Positions 1-13,132 are shown, counted from the first letter of the stretch. The stretch: DNA of 64,000 nucleotides from Taenia hydatigena (GCA_036345935.2 JADWOT020000009.1:8389381-8453380); one strand, 5' to 3'. The notes: generated from the letters alone by a model not told the origin. A program made the numbers and translations.

Positions 1-191
1 CCTTCTTTGTGGCGCAGTTTGTTGCGCATTCGGAAGGACGACAACGGACAGTCTCCATCTCAGCAAGGGGATTAGCTATGCAAATAAGTCAGAATTGCGT
101 TCAGCCGCCAGAAGTTGGAGTGTAGCGAAATCTCTTTTCCCCTTTTACTGCAACTTGAAGGCTAAAAATTTTGAGCCGCCATGATACGCCA

Positions 192-317
192 CTAAGATAG
201 ACGTGGAAAGTCCTCGTCGTCGCTGTCGTCGTCATCGTCTTCACTCACAATCGGTACATATTTAGCGTTGAGTCGAAAGTTGTGCCAAAGCCAGAAAAAT
301 AAACTAGCCTTGGATCT
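192..317 (-). CDS. Probable terminal coding exon of an unidentified gene (partial)
   Basis: On the minus strand a pyrimidine-rich tract ending in TTTTAG (acceptor, AG at 319-318) is followed by 41 open codons and a TAG stop at 194-192. The peptide starts RSKASLFFWLWHNFRLNAKY, continues VPIV, and then has a strongly acidic stretch (SEDDDDDSDDEDFPRLS) before the stop. A short aromatic/hydrophobic segment followed by an Asp/Ser tail looks like the cytosolic end of a membrane or ER protein, but I do not recognise the family. The exon would begin in phase 0. All TARP donors in the neighbouring minus-strand gene are phase 1, so this is not an alternative TARP 3' exon. No upstream partner exon was identified between 318 and 1322, so the gene may enclose the TARP gene or the exon may be spurious. 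Confidence 0.4.
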   Translation of the reverse strand, partial: RSKASLFFWLWHNFRLNAKYVPIVSEDDDDDSDDEDFPRLS

Positions 318-1322
318 CTAAAAGTACAAGGAATAAAAAGTGGTACACTTAAAGTGATTGCTTGGAGGTGGCAAAAAATATTGCCGTGTTTTGCTTCAGA
401 TGAGTTGTAAATTCAACGCCCACGCCGTCGACGAGTGGAAATACTTGCCACCTCTTCATCATCAAAGCTTGCTGTAAAACGCTACAAAATGCTGTTTTAT
501 TGCACCAAGTGTGACAAATGCGAGAGATGAAATGCCAGCTCGCAAGCATGATCGTGGTGAAATTTTATCCATGCGTAGATTTAATTCTCCAGTTTGTATC
601 AAAGCTGCTGAGACTCCTCTGATACGAAAGGGAATCCAGTGGCGCCTGAGATTCAAAGCTACCACAAATTACACACCAGAAGCCGTGGTAGAAGAGTTAC
701 AGCGGACCGATTCTCCGAGCAGGTTGATGAATTGCAATAATTCCCTTAATAAACGCCACTTCATTCCTGAACCACTGACGTGTTAAATGCTCTGTTACCG
801 TCCAAAAAATGCCGACTCTAGGTCATTTCAAAATTCAGCCGCTACTAATCAGGAGCTTACAAACTCACAGAGACTAACATTCCGACACGTTTTCCTTGCC
901 CTTAAGTTTATCAGTCCCTTTGATTTTAGAGTCAGGCGTTAAGTTTTTAATAAAAAGCCACGCTTGGTATTATTAGAGGAAATATAGTCCCTGCTACTGC
1001 AAACCTAGTGACTAATTACATTTTCTACGTGACTCCTCACTAGATGACTCCGATCAATGGCAACTCACAGCCTCCGATCTTCACGTTTAGCACATCCATA
1101 GAAGGCAGGAGCAGAAGTAACAGCAAACACATCTTTTCTTAACCGGAAAAGTCAAAAGTAGACTCTTATTTAGTCAATCCAAGGTGATAATCTAAGGGGT
1201 ACATAAGGCGATACCTGATGTCAAGTGGTCACCATTCTCCGCATTTGCATGCACATAAATTTGCGTAAGGAGGATGAGTGAGTAGTTTTTAACTCTCCAG
1301 CTTGGGGACAGAGGGGAGACCT
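318..1322. other. Intergenic or intronic, no gene recognised
   Basis: Open frames occur on both strands (for example a 91-codon plus-strand frame at 511-786), but they overlap each other, lack convincing splice partners and match no family I know. No clear polyadenylation signal for the TARP gene was found here. Confidence 0.5.
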
Positions 1323-4300
1323 CTAGATGGAGGTGACTTGTTGGTAGGGCTTGGCTCGTTTCTTTGGCCGCTGCAGGGGGGTGTTGAGAGTGCTTGAGGG
1401 GCTGTGGGCTAGGGCCTCGGACAGCGAGACTAGTGTCTCGGCGCCCGAACAGCTGTCCGGACAGCGACAAACCGCGGTGGGTAAGGGCTCTACACCGCCT
1501 CGCTCCGATTCTGAGGCGGTTGAGCCCTCCACTCGTTGCAGTTTCGAGGAGGGGTTGTTTTTATTGCTGCCGCTACCGGCGTGCCGCCTCTTGTTGGCTG
1601 GAGTATTGGTCTGCCGCAGGCACTGTGAGCGTGGCCGTCGTGTAGGCGATGGGTCGTAGTAGAGTTTGTCAGAGAGCTTCTCTTCACTTTCGGAGTATGA
1701 GGAGTAGCTAATGGAAACAGAAGGCGTAACGGAATCACTAGAGGTAGAGGAGGTGCTCTCCGAGGTGGACATTTGCTGAAAATTGGGTGATCGCCTGATG
1801 ATCGAGTTTTTAGTGTTGTTTTGGTGCTGCTGGTGTCGCTGTTGTTGATTTTGTTGCTGTTGTTTCACCATTTGTTCGCATTCACGACAGGAATAGTAAA
1901 GCAGTTGTTTTGAGCCCCGAGCAGACCTGTGACAGGAAATGAAATCCGGGATCTCCTCCTCAGTACGAATATTGACAGCACTTCTGGCATTGCCTCGTCT
2001 CAGGCGCCCGACAGGGAGAACACTGGTCATTGACTCCGTTGTCAAATCTACCATTCTACGGCGTTTCGCCGAAGCCCAGCGCACGGTTTCATCAAGGGAA
2101 CTATTGTTGACTATTTCTGTCGGCCCAGGAGATTCAAGACTTTGTGTCGATACCTCGGACACTTGAATTTTGGTACACGGAGGTTTGGTGTGGGGGATTA
2201 CCTTTACACGCGTTGAGTTGGTAATGTGGTTGGAGATGGCGAAGTGGTTGCTTTTGGGCACCGGAGGTCTGCGATTGGTGGAGGGGAAGGATGTGTCCCC
2301 GGGTTTGGCTTTGTCAAGGCAATTTTCGGTGAGAGATATTTGAGCAACTGATGTTGTAGCGGTGGGGATGCGTGAGGGTGAGAGGAGGTCGGTTGAAACG
2401 CTGTTCATCATGTTGTAGCCATGAACGCGGGCTTTGTTGCGCTGGTTTTGTCTGTGTCGCAGTTCGGCGAGGAAGAGGTGAATCACAAAGACGCCAGAGA
2501 ACTCACTGAGCACAAAGGCTCCAATGCAGAGACGAAAAGCCGCGCCAAAGGAGTACACATAGCGCGTCTCCACTCGCAGCGGACCCGAGATTGAGTCGAA
2601 TGCCAAACTTACACTGCCCACGTAGAGTACTATGCCTATCAGGGTCAATATACCTAATGAAAAAAAACCAAACCTATTTGGGATTGAACCAGTGAAATGA
2701 AAGATACTTCTGAAAGTAAACCCTCCAAAATTCCAAGCCATCGCTATTAATAGAAAAGAGGATTGGAGAGTAGACCCCCAAAGATGTTTAAATTAGGCAT
2801 AAAATCTTCTCCTATCTGCTCAATAAATCTCCCTTTAGGGTGGAGAACTGAATTGGACCATTTCAGCAGTGCAGCAACGCCACTGTTCTCTTTATTGTCA
2901 CTCACACACACACACACACACGCACGTGACACTGATCAAAGGACTTTTAGCTTGAACAAATCCCATCAAACGCATTTCCCATGCATTTTAAAAGGGATCT
3001 AGAACCTTAATTTTAGAACCTTATGTAGATCACTTAACGGCAGCGTGAGATCTCTTAGACATAAGACTCAAGTTATTATTGGAATCCTTATCCCATATTC
3101 ATTGCAATTGATGGTGGTTTCAAGACTTCCAATGTTATCAACGCCAACTGGGCAGCAAATTAAAGAACCACGATCTCGAACTGACGAAGAATCAACCTAG
3201 TGGTTGATGGCTCAGCTGAAGCCCATAATTAGTGCTTTGAGTCAAACGAACCCCTTTGTTTACTTGCGAAGAGGGCAAAGTAAACATGAATTTCAATTCT
3301 CATAAAGGATAGCGGATTTAACCCTCGGAGTTAGTGGTAGTCCTACCGTCAGTTGAGCGTAAGGTGCGGTGAGATTGCTCGTAGACTAGGAGGAGTGAGT
3401 GAAAATGAATTTTGACACCCAATACCGAGGGTGCCCACGAAGTTGTCGTAGTGAGGTGGTAAAGATGAGAAGTGAATGCAGGAGAGAAGAGAAGAGGGCT
3501 CACCACTAACAATGCAAGCACCGCCACTGAGAAAGAGGAGACGTCGACTGCGCCGTCGACCCCAGCAGGCCGCCAACCCGCAGCCGCCACCGAGGCAGAG
3601 CAGCAGTAGCCCCGCGGGGGGAAAGAAGGCAGCGGGTCGCATCGAATCTGCCAATACATGCACAGACGTGATTAAGACCTCCGTACTCATACTTGACATG
3701 ACTGTCTTTGTTAGCTATTTTCAAAAAGATTCGTCCACCTTCATCTGTCATTTGACACGTTGCGCCGTCAGTTAAATGAAAATAGCAACTGTTTGACGAA
3801 GAAGCGATTGTAGGTGGATGAAAAATAAACATGGAGAACGCGAGGTCTAAGGCAATGTAGTTTAAAAAATGCTTGATCACTTGTGTTGCATCATTACCGA
3901 GGAAGTAGCAAGGAGGAAATCCAAGACCTTATATGACCTAGGGAGTCGTGTTAGCTGTCGACAGCTTGACTTATGAGAATTTCAAATCGTGAAACCTAAC
4001 GTCGACGTCTAGCAATGCAAAAGCCATTCTATTTACCCTAATCCTATAGACAACTTCTTTAAGTTGACAGGTCTTGTCATTGCAGAAGCAAATTGCATTA
4101 TTGCCTTCTTCTTCTTCTACGAGTGCACTCAAAATGATTCAGTTTGGGTAGCCTTCCCACGAAATTTTGCAAGCTCATGAACAGACTTAAATGGTTCAAT
4201 GTGAGAGGCTTTAGTGTCTCTCACCTTCTAAGTCGTACCTCCCACAAACGACACTGTTAAATATACAAGAGGAAAGAACAATGCTTTGTCAGACCAATGC

Positions 4301-7300
4301 TTTCACCTTTTTAATAGAAACATTATCACCTCCTTATGGGAAGCTTTCACGGGTTGTGGTATCGAAATGGAGCCCCTCAACGAAGGCTTTGCAATTATCC
4401 CAAGCTTACATGGAAATGAAGGTGCTAATGACAGTTGTTTTGGCTGAGGAAACTCAACGACATCATTTAAGTAGTTTTGTGAACTTACGAACAGACAAGT
4501 TGTCTAACCAGAGACAAAATATGTGGCTGACGTACGGGTGAGCCGGAGGCTACTGGGATGACCCGGAGGTCTGACCGCCCGGTCTAAGTACAATGGCAGA
4601 GCCGTAAGTAACCCATTTCCAAAAATGAAGAGTTAAGTGACCAAGTAAATTAATACGCCTCATTTGGCACCTTTTAAAAACTTCGAACTTAAATTTGTGC
4701 TCCAATCTATTCAAACACATAATAGCATCTGGATAATTCGTAGATATGCTCCCAAAACCTAAACTTGTTTACTAAAACAGCGTTCCAGTCAATTGAGACC
4801 GTGGGGATTTTGCTCAGCGATTGTAGATAAACCCCTGGCCACATAATTCACTGACTAAACAAATTAGGCGAGGGATGATAAAAAACCTCTGCGGCAATGT
4901 TTCACGCAATGCTAAATCAGTTGCTAATGAAAAGCAGATTTCACTACGAAGCATGAGACTGTGTGTGACTTATTAAGCCAATTTCAGTTAGAGTGAGAAC
5001 TTCGCGTCCAAAAGTGAACGCCATAAGCCCGCCTAAATTAAGCGGGGCTCATGCTTAGATGTTGCAAGTTAGCGATAAATTTTCTCCCACCGCTGTTGCT
5101 TGGCTCAGGTTTTTTCTCCCCTTTGATCTTGTCCCTCTAGGCCTGTGGTTGTCCTGCCCTGGCGAAAAGTCACTGCTCAGACCCGCGCGCGTTTGATGCG
5201 GCGACATTTCTCAGTGCTTGCAAAATCCTTCACTCAAATGCTCCTGCAAGGCACTTTAATTTCCCCTCGCAAGCGAATAGCTTTAGAAAGTGTGGCGCAC
5301 ACAGAGAGAGGCCTATACAGTACAACAGGTCCCTTACATGGTTTGTAGATAACATTGGAAACAAAAAGCCCACCGATATGTGCAAAAGTGATCTGCGCAT
5401 CAGGACCAATGAATCATGGGCGTTGGGTGCGGCACTTTGGAAGAAGAGAGAACTGGCTCACTTGCTCTTTCAAAAAGTCCATGGAAACTATTGCGTGGGT
5501 GTAGAATGTAGGTGACCTTCTTTATGGTGAGATAGTTGAGTGTTAAATTATCACCCCCAATGCCGATTTTAAGCTTAATTGTCGTCCAATATTAGAATCC
5601 TAAACCAGTGGCCTAATGACAACCATGCTTGCCTCGTCGTAGGGGGGAAATCCCCGTAGAGGTATATTACTTAATTCGGCACCTTAAGAATTGAAAGGAA
5701 CATTTGCCACATAAAAGACGAATCCTTAAAATCTCTAAAATAAATTGTCTGAGAACCTAATTAGAGCGTAGGTATATACCCATTGCGAGGAGGATTTGCT
5801 TCTTCACTTTGGAGCAGAAGGGTTTCGTGACATCCGTGGCGTTTTCTTCCTCCTCAACGCATCATTAACAGTATCTAAGATGAGGATGTAACGACTCGTC
5901 ATTTAACTTTCCCGACTGGGGCTTTTGTGGCAGCTGCGCAATAATATATCAGGCTAAACTTTCAGGGAGAACTTTTAAGCGTCAAAATCCCCCTTCTCAA
6001 GTAGTCGCCGCGATTTTGCGTTGAAACAGCTAAACCATTCATTCACATTAAACTCACCAGCGCTCAATTGTGTGCATGAGGCAGAAGGCCGAAGAATAAT
6101 TTTAACAAAAGTAGGCTTTGGTCAGCTAGAATGCACTGAAGAAAAGCTTAAATTTCGAAGGGTTAACACAACATGCAACTCCTAACAAATGCCTGTATGC
6201 TCGCCAAAAGACTTTTATGGAAAAAATCTACTCCATATGTAGAGTCTTAGTTTCAGAGATGTCAGTAAAATGATTTTTGTGTGCCAAAAAATTCCCAAAA
6301 ATCCCGTGTTCTGTTGGATCAATTTATAAAGTTGTGCACGGAAATTTCTCCCTAAAATCTCCTCTTTTGCGTTTCCACTTCAAGACGTGAGCAAAGAAGA
6401 GAGAAGAACACTAAAGTGATTGTTCAGATCACGACGGGTGGGTAGAAACGGCGGACGATGGAATTTTTGACGTGGCCAGATCGAAAGTTTCGTGACTTAT
6501 CAATTTCGGCGACAGCGGAGCAGTCGCCTATTTTTGAGCAAAATAAATTCAGTTCAGAAGAATGCACCTTTCCTTGAGCAAATGAATCATAAATAATGAA
6601 GCCTGCAGAATTCCACAGACAGCAATGCAAGGATTTAGAGAACGGTGTGGTGGAGCAGAATCCAGCACTTACTCACTAAATCATCGCATCAAAAATGCCA
6701 CCAAAAAGATAAACCGCTCACTGTCTTTTTTAGAAATCAACACATATATAAGGCATTCAGAACGGTCCACATACATACATGGGCTCAGTAGAAATCCAAA
6801 TGCTGTCAAATGGAACACCTTGCCTACGAAAAATTTCCACTCGAGGAGTGATTAACCTACAGAAATTCAGTTTATGCGCCTAGACTACTTTTTACTCCAT
6901 ACAAGTGCTATTTTCAGGGAACAATAAATCCATTCGAAAAGGCAAATGAGGCTATCTAAAATGAAAATTTTATGCGCGACTTTTTTCTGCTCGTGGCTTA
7001 ACATGAAGCGGTGTATCTAGCCGATGAACAAATAATTTAAAAAAATAAGCCAAAATATTTGATTGTGATTAATAACAAATAATTTGGATTTGACTAAATA
7101 CATCACTTAAATAGCTTCTGTTAATGCTAGAATTGAAGCGGATTTTTAAATGCGGCTGCCGTGTTGGATAGGCATGAGCACAGGGACGGTATATCTAGCT
7201 AGCAAGAGATGCTTGTGTTGATAATCGTGTCCGATCAGTGCTAGAATAAAAAGCAGCCTCGTTTTGTCCCGAGGGAAAAAACAAACTTCACATTTTCAAG

Positions 7301-10300
7301 TGCCAAAGCTCACCACCACGGGGCGCACTCAGGAGTCGAGGCGAACGCATGGCTGGAAAAAGTGGCTCAGGCCTCCCCACTTCTAGTCGTTCGAGCTAAA
7401 TTTGATTAGGCAATTTTGAATTTTAAGTCTCGAGGTCGAATTGCTTTTGTGGCGTGTCAGTTTGTCGGCTTTGGGGAGATATAGAGCCGTATTCACGATT
7501 CTCTAGTTGGATACACTTGAACAATGTAATCCAGTGAACTAATAAAGGCAGCAAGTAGTTTCATTTTCGTATCAGTATGTTTTTTCCCCTCTACCCACTT
7601 CCCATTTTACTAAAATGCATAATTATCCTGCCTTTATCCTCAATCGCGATGCACCGTCTAAAATTTAATGTCCCAATTTTGATAGTTCTCGCGATTTTCA
7701 GTACCCTTGTATGGCTTTTCCTTCTCGGAGATTTATCTTTACCAAGGAGCACTTTTTGACATATAGAGCTGAAAAAGTCTTCGGAACTTCTCCATGAGAC
7801 CATTGCAACAGGAGGAAGAGTTTTAAGTCGGATCAACTGCGTCTGCAGAGCTACACGAAAGAGATGTGAAGCTGTGGAGGGGCTATATTAATGTGCTGAA
7901 AACAGCTATGTATGGTGAAAATTATCTCCAGAGGAGGTCACAGTTGGCGAGAATAATAAATTCACCTTATTGCTTTGGCTTGCAAAGCGTAAAACCATAC
8001 AAAGTTGTTTATGATTGGCTATAACAGGAGAGCATCCAACTGAAATAAGTCTTGTGGTTGATGAATGATACTTCCAACACTTTTGCGGCGTAGTCGAATG
8101 CGCTAATTGTTTGTTTGGATCTCGGTTTTAGTGACGGGCCGGGTGGTCTGATCTTTGGGTCGTGTCAGTATCCTCCATCTCTTCTGTATACCGGCAGTAT
8201 GCATCCCGTCCTATCATCACGCCGTCTTTTAGCCTCAGAGAAGTCTTGAAGCGTGTGGTATATTCGCCTTGCGTTTTTAGCCTTTTGCTTGAACAAGTGA
8301 TTCAAAGGAAAATTTACATCGCAATTTAAAGACTCCCTTGAGCACCAACACGTTTGAACAATGGAAGAAAAACAAAGTCCATTTTTTAAAGCGGTTAAAG
8401 TAAAATTAATTACGCAGAAGAATCGCTGGTATTTTTTGGTCCGGGGACCCGCGTAACGTGCAGTTAAGCATGCCACTTAGGTGGAAATGCGATTCCTTCT
8501 ACTGATAGGAGGAATGCGGCGAAATTAATGGAACAATAGTTCAGTCTTAGAGCAAGGAATTATCAAAGTTGGATGCACACACGCAAATGAATAACAGCTA
8601 GCTAGGTGGTTCAACAAATCAGACTGGAAGGGGCAGGTTACTTACAGAGGATGCTCTCCGTGGGCTTGAGTTCGCCGGACTCCTTGCCTCGCTGTTGAAA
8701 GTGGGGTATGGGTGAGCAGTTTTCAAAGTGGTAATCATGGACCACTGTAATGGAAAAAGCAATCGGTTGAGGCGTGAAAGTGGGTGTCACTTTCAAAATA
8801 CACAATGCATAGTCGGGCCATAAATCATGCCTTCCTCTGCGGACAAAGTATTGCTTTTATTTATGCCTCTTCTGCCTTAACCGATAACGCTACGGCTTCG
8901 AAAGGTGTGACAAGTCCAGTTTAATACAAAGGATCCGCAGAGGGTTTAATAAAAACCGTGCGTTTATCTGCCACGAGGGTGGGAGTCGGGAGAACAGAAA
9001 TTTCGGTGTTAAAAGTACCACACTGAGAAGAAGCACGATCTACGCAGGGTAAATTTCCAACAGGTAGAACTCTGAGATTAATAGCCACACGCACAAATTA
9101 AGGCTCGACGTAGCTATTTGCGAACTACGGAGATTCGGATATCTTGCACGGTGTGTTTGTGTGTGCTAAAGAAAGGCGGGTTAGTAGGAATTCAAAATCG
9201 CAGCCTCCCAAGTCAAAGAGTAAAGTGAAATGAAGATACTTTGCGACCACAAAGCGCCTGCTATGCGAGCAAACAGAGAATCAAAATGGATGTGAAGGAG
9301 GATGTCGGCGTAAGAGCTTGGCAAGAAAACTGTGCCATATGCTGAAGCAGAGGACACACCAATTCATATGCAAACTGACACTTCAAACTTTGACGTACGC
9401 AAGAACTTCCGTTCAGCTCAAAAAAGCTTTAAGCATGGATTAAACGGACGGCTTATTTGCTCAAATAGGACGGAGAAATGAGTTACTTTGGATGTATTTT
9501 GTCAATGCTTAGTGCATTCGTGAATAAAGCGCGTTAGTGATGTAGATGGGTACCCTAAACCTAAGTATGAAGTACCGCAAACTTCAAACCAGCATTCACA
9601 CATCATCAAAGGCTAAAGAGGTTGCCGACTGAGCACAAAAATGAAGCCAAATTTTTTACAAATTAGACTAAAAACCATTCTGCATGCATATGGCACGACA
9701 TCTGGTTTCCGTTGCTGTGTGTGTATAAGGAGTGAGGATGTCTAAAACACAAATTATAAGTCCACTCTTTGCCCGCAGAATGCCAAATTATTTATCATTT
9801 TTTAAGTTGATTTAACCCACTGCATCGAGCACAGTTGGGGAGCTCACAGCCTCTGCAATGCACCCTATGGCCATATTATGTGCTGTGTGGAGCAATAAGT
9901 TTGAAATCATTGAGGACGGCGACTTCTGGAGTGGCGGTAGCGGGGAGAAAACAAACGCACGGGGATCGTAAACTCCGGCGCTCTCCCCGAGAGGGAGTGA
10001 GGGGATCTAAGTGGAAAAAGTAACGAAAAAACCATAGCGGCGATAAACATTGAAGTGTGGCTACAATTTGGGCAGCATTTCAGAAACTGACCCAGTTTTT
10101 TTTCGGAACTCTGCAGGTTTGTGCTTAACATTTTAACTAGAAAATGAACGCCCAACGATGCTACTTTGCTCTCTTAAGTCGTCGATTTTGGGCACGTTTT
10201 ATAAGTTAAGTAGTACGAAGGTGATCGGCTTTGTGGATGATGAGGTCTTTCTGCCATTTCGGAAGCTGCCTTCATTTTGAGATTTTAACAGGCACTATAA

Positions 10301-13116
10301 AAGCGTCCCAAGCATTAATTTCTCACCGAAAGCCGTTTCATCATGCAAAATAGGCTGGATTAGTATTTATGGCTCCTTTGCCACTTGCGTACGAGTACTT
10401 TAGACCGTCAACTTATCACCGCAAACGAAACAACAACAATTCTTTCTTTGACTAGATAAATAGGCGGTGGTACTGTACGGAGTCGCGAACGCGATTTGGA
10501 GCAAAGCTAATGAGTGGAATGTTGCGTGGAGAAAGTTTCGCTTGTGTTAAATAACTCCAGAGGAAAAGAAATGTGGTTGCGTGAAGGCTCTCATATAGGT
10601 CGACCACCCAAGCAAAGTTGAGGAGAATTTTCAACTAGTAAATTAGTCCAACACTTCAGTGTTCTTTCTCCCTTCAAACATTACACAACCTTTAATAGCT
10701 TTAACTGTCAAATTTATCCGACTACATTGTGAGTGGAATTCTGACGGCCAAGCTGTTGCAATGTCTCACGTCAAGCATTGTTCTGATCGACGAGTGTTTG
10801 TTTGGTAGTGAAAAAGTGGCGAGCAAACGAGTGAGAGGTGGATAGGGAGTTGCAGTATCGTGCCGAGAGTGTGAGGTGATGCTGGATAATGCAGTACCTG
10901 ATGCTTATCATGCACATGCAAGCGAACATCCTCCTGGCCAAACCGTTTTGTCCACCGCTTCTTGCTTGTTTTCTGCCACCACAGAGCTGCGCAGGTAGTG
11001 TATGGCTGAAGCGCCTCTGTAATATGCGTCTCAAGTGGTAGACGTGATCATGAGAAAACGGTACAACCAGTCCCCTTTCCTATGGGCGTTTTTGAATTTT
11101 AAAATTTGAGCTGTAAAATATGTTACAATCCTCATTTTGGTCGCATTCGCATACTTGTGACCCAAATAACTTCAAAAATTCCACGGCACATTCGAGGTGG
11201 GTCTGGTCCATCAAGCGACTGAGCCTGCATCCGCAATACCTCCTGACAGTCAGTCTAATAGGACGGAGCCGAGGCAGTGGCTGAAGGCTAAATTAAGTTA
11301 ATAAAATTCATTTGTTCTAATATTGTTAGATGGAAGGCCCTGAGGAGTATGCATTGCCATCCCTAGAGTCCTCGAGACACGAATCGCGGATTATAAGTCA
11401 TGCTTGCAATTAATGTAGAATTTGTAGGGCATTTGCAGTGGGTTAAATTAAAAGCCACAAGCATATTGTCCTTTGTTCTCCAGGTTGGCTATTTCTGTGG
11501 AATTTGTGAAATACTAATCCATTCCACTCGTCGATGAGCATGCGTTGCATTAAGATGATCCTCGTGTACTCATCTTCCTCCCTGCTAAAGAAGGAAGCAT
11601 ATTTAGCTTTAGAACTACTGTATGTAATATTACGTTACAGAGGCTTTAATTGTAATTCATCTAAATAATTTATCAGCTCTTAAAATAAAAAGCGATGTTG
11701 AAATGCCACACAGATGATGTCAGTCACAAACTGATTGGTTTCTATAAGCCTCTAGATGAAGCACGAATGTGGTGAATGAGCCATTATTGAAAGGAGGAAC
11801 TGATGTATCAGCAATGTAAAATTAAAATTCAGGCCAATGTGTTGAGTCTAGTTGAACACATCGATGGAAAAAAAATGCAGTTAAGGGAATCGAATTTGAA
11901 GGTGCTGGAGTATGGAACTTTAGTGAAGCCAAAGTTCCAGTCGGTTCAATACTTCAGTGAAAATGTCTCCAGCCCCTCAAACGGTCGCCTTGGAAACCCC
12001 ATTTATGCGTGCTCTTGCATCTTTAGCTTTAAGTTGTTAAAGGCGTTAACAACAGGATGGCAAAGAGAAGTACATCCATGAACCGCGAAAATTGACCATG
12101 ATTTATTGAAAGAAACAGAATTGTTTTAAAAATTATGCCTAAAAAAGATGTCAGACACAATCATAGGGATTCCGAGGGCTTTTTTATTAAGTGCTTTCTC
12201 GGTGTGAATTGTGTGATAGTATCGACCTCTCAAATCGTGAAAATGCGTGACCAAGACGGTTCTTACCAGAGAGCGAGCAAGTCTGTGGAGACTGTCGTTG
12301 TTCCATTTTATTTACACGCAAACACAATCCTAAAACCTAAAAATTTTAAAATGCTACATGCCATATTTTCTTGCAATAAATCATAATTTTCCGCTGAGGA
12401 TTTTACATGAACTGCTTTATTTAACTACACCGTTGTTCATGTGCTCGTCTAATTTATTCATGTTGATTTCGCCGAATTCCAGGCTGCACTTTGAGGAGGT
12501 GATATTCGCGTGACTTTAGCAAATTGCTAAAAATTTCCCAGTCCTGTAAATTGAGTAAAAAACGAAATAGTTGTGCTAACAATTTTTTGGAAGACTAATA
12601 CTAAAGTGGCAAACAAAATTAGTCTTGTTGCATAGCCAGTCGAATTGTTGCATTCAGATCAAAGTGAGGAATACCAAAGAGATAATGCTCAAAAATGAAC
12701 AAAGTAGAGGAAAAATGGATGAACCGCAGATGTGATTATGAAAGGAGCAGTGAAGGGAACTCACGCCACGATAAGTTCCACTGGGTGTTCTTTCCAACAT
12801 CTTTCATGAATTGATTTTTCTTGCAGACACGCCAAAGACCTGAGTGGAGGGTGATGAGGAAAGTGGCGTTGGAAGACTCATCCGGCTCGCGTTCGACGGT
12901 GAAGAGCCAGGAGTCCATGGCGATAGCACAGAATAGGAGGAGGAGGGCGAGACCACCCGCACCCCAACTGACCGCGAGGAGGAGGCGCTTCTGTCCCACC
13001 AGAGTCTCTAACCTTCGCACCCACCGCAATGAGCGCAGCAGCCCCACTGACAGCCCCACAAACGGCACCTCCTGCTGCACCGACACTGACACCGCGTCTT
13101 CACCACTCACCCGCAT
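1323..13116 (-). CDS. CACNG: TARP / voltage-gated calcium-channel gamma-subunit-like protein (claudin superfamily)
   Basis: Four minus-strand exons join in phase 1 throughout: 13116-12765, 8744-8646, 3647-3504 and 2653-1323 (stop 1325-1323), giving 641 aa. Donors are GTGAGT, GTAAGT and GTGAGC; acceptors are ACAG, GCAG and TTAG. Four membrane segments are visible at about residues 45-67, 157-178, 186-210 and 236-260. The first loop has the claudin-family W70 and GLWRVC (93-98), a second Cys at 127, and N-glycosylation sequons at N83 and N114. The TM4 region (YSFGAAF, then VLSEFSGVFVIHLFL) matches TARP TM4, and LHSGLWRVC is close to type II TARPs (CACNG5/7). In the family these proteins bind AMPA receptors or calcium channels at the plasma membrane. 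The cytoplasmic tail is about 380 residues, far longer than usual, with a Q-rich tract near 460-482, a Ser-rich patch, and a C-terminal VTSI that fits a class I PDZ ligand. The start is the first in-frame ATG. Confidence 0.85.
2654..3503 (-). other. TARP intron 3
   Basis: An 850-bp phase 1 intron between the TM2/TM3 exon and the last exon. It contains a short CA microsatellite at 2903-2921 and no other recognised element. The codon split across it (G|GT) makes Gly199, at the point where TM3 of TARPs reads SAGI. Confidence 0.8.
2903..2921 (+). repeat. CA dinucleotide microsatellite
   Basis: About nine CA units inside TARP intron 3. Confidence 0.85.
3648..8645 (-). other. TARP intron 2
   Basis: A phase 1 intron of about 5 kb. 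I read both strands for further exons and found none that match a known family. A hydrophobic plus-strand frame at 7577-7759 is AT-rich and has no splice partners. Confidence 0.75.
8745..12764 (-). other. TARP intron 1
   Basis: A phase 1 intron of about 4 kb that splits the first extracellular loop between its two cysteines. Nothing recognisable was found in it. A minus-strand frame at 10771-11034 is followed by a GTACTG donor-like site, but the peptide is not coherent. Confidence 0.75.
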
Positions 13117-13132
13117 GCCCGTCTCTCCACAT
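13100..13132 (-). promoter_or_regulatory. Short upstream ORF overlapping the TARP start codon
   Basis: An out-of-frame ATG at 13132-13130 opens a ten-codon frame (MWRDGHAGEW) whose TGA at 13102-13100 lies just inside the TARP coding sequence. An overlapping uORF normally lowers initiation at the main ATG. Its use depends on where transcription starts, which the sequence does not show. Confidence 0.4.

Noticed and set aside
1283..1310. String GTTTTTAACTCTCC shared with 19350
   Set aside because: The match does not extend into the ordered blocks of the dispersed repeat, so it is probably chance.
7577..7759. Hydrophobic 60-codon plus-strand frame that looks like a membrane peptide
   Set aside because: It lies inside TARP intron 2, on the opposite strand, in AT-rich DNA where Phe/Leu/Ile codons are expected by chance, and no splice sites or family features support it.
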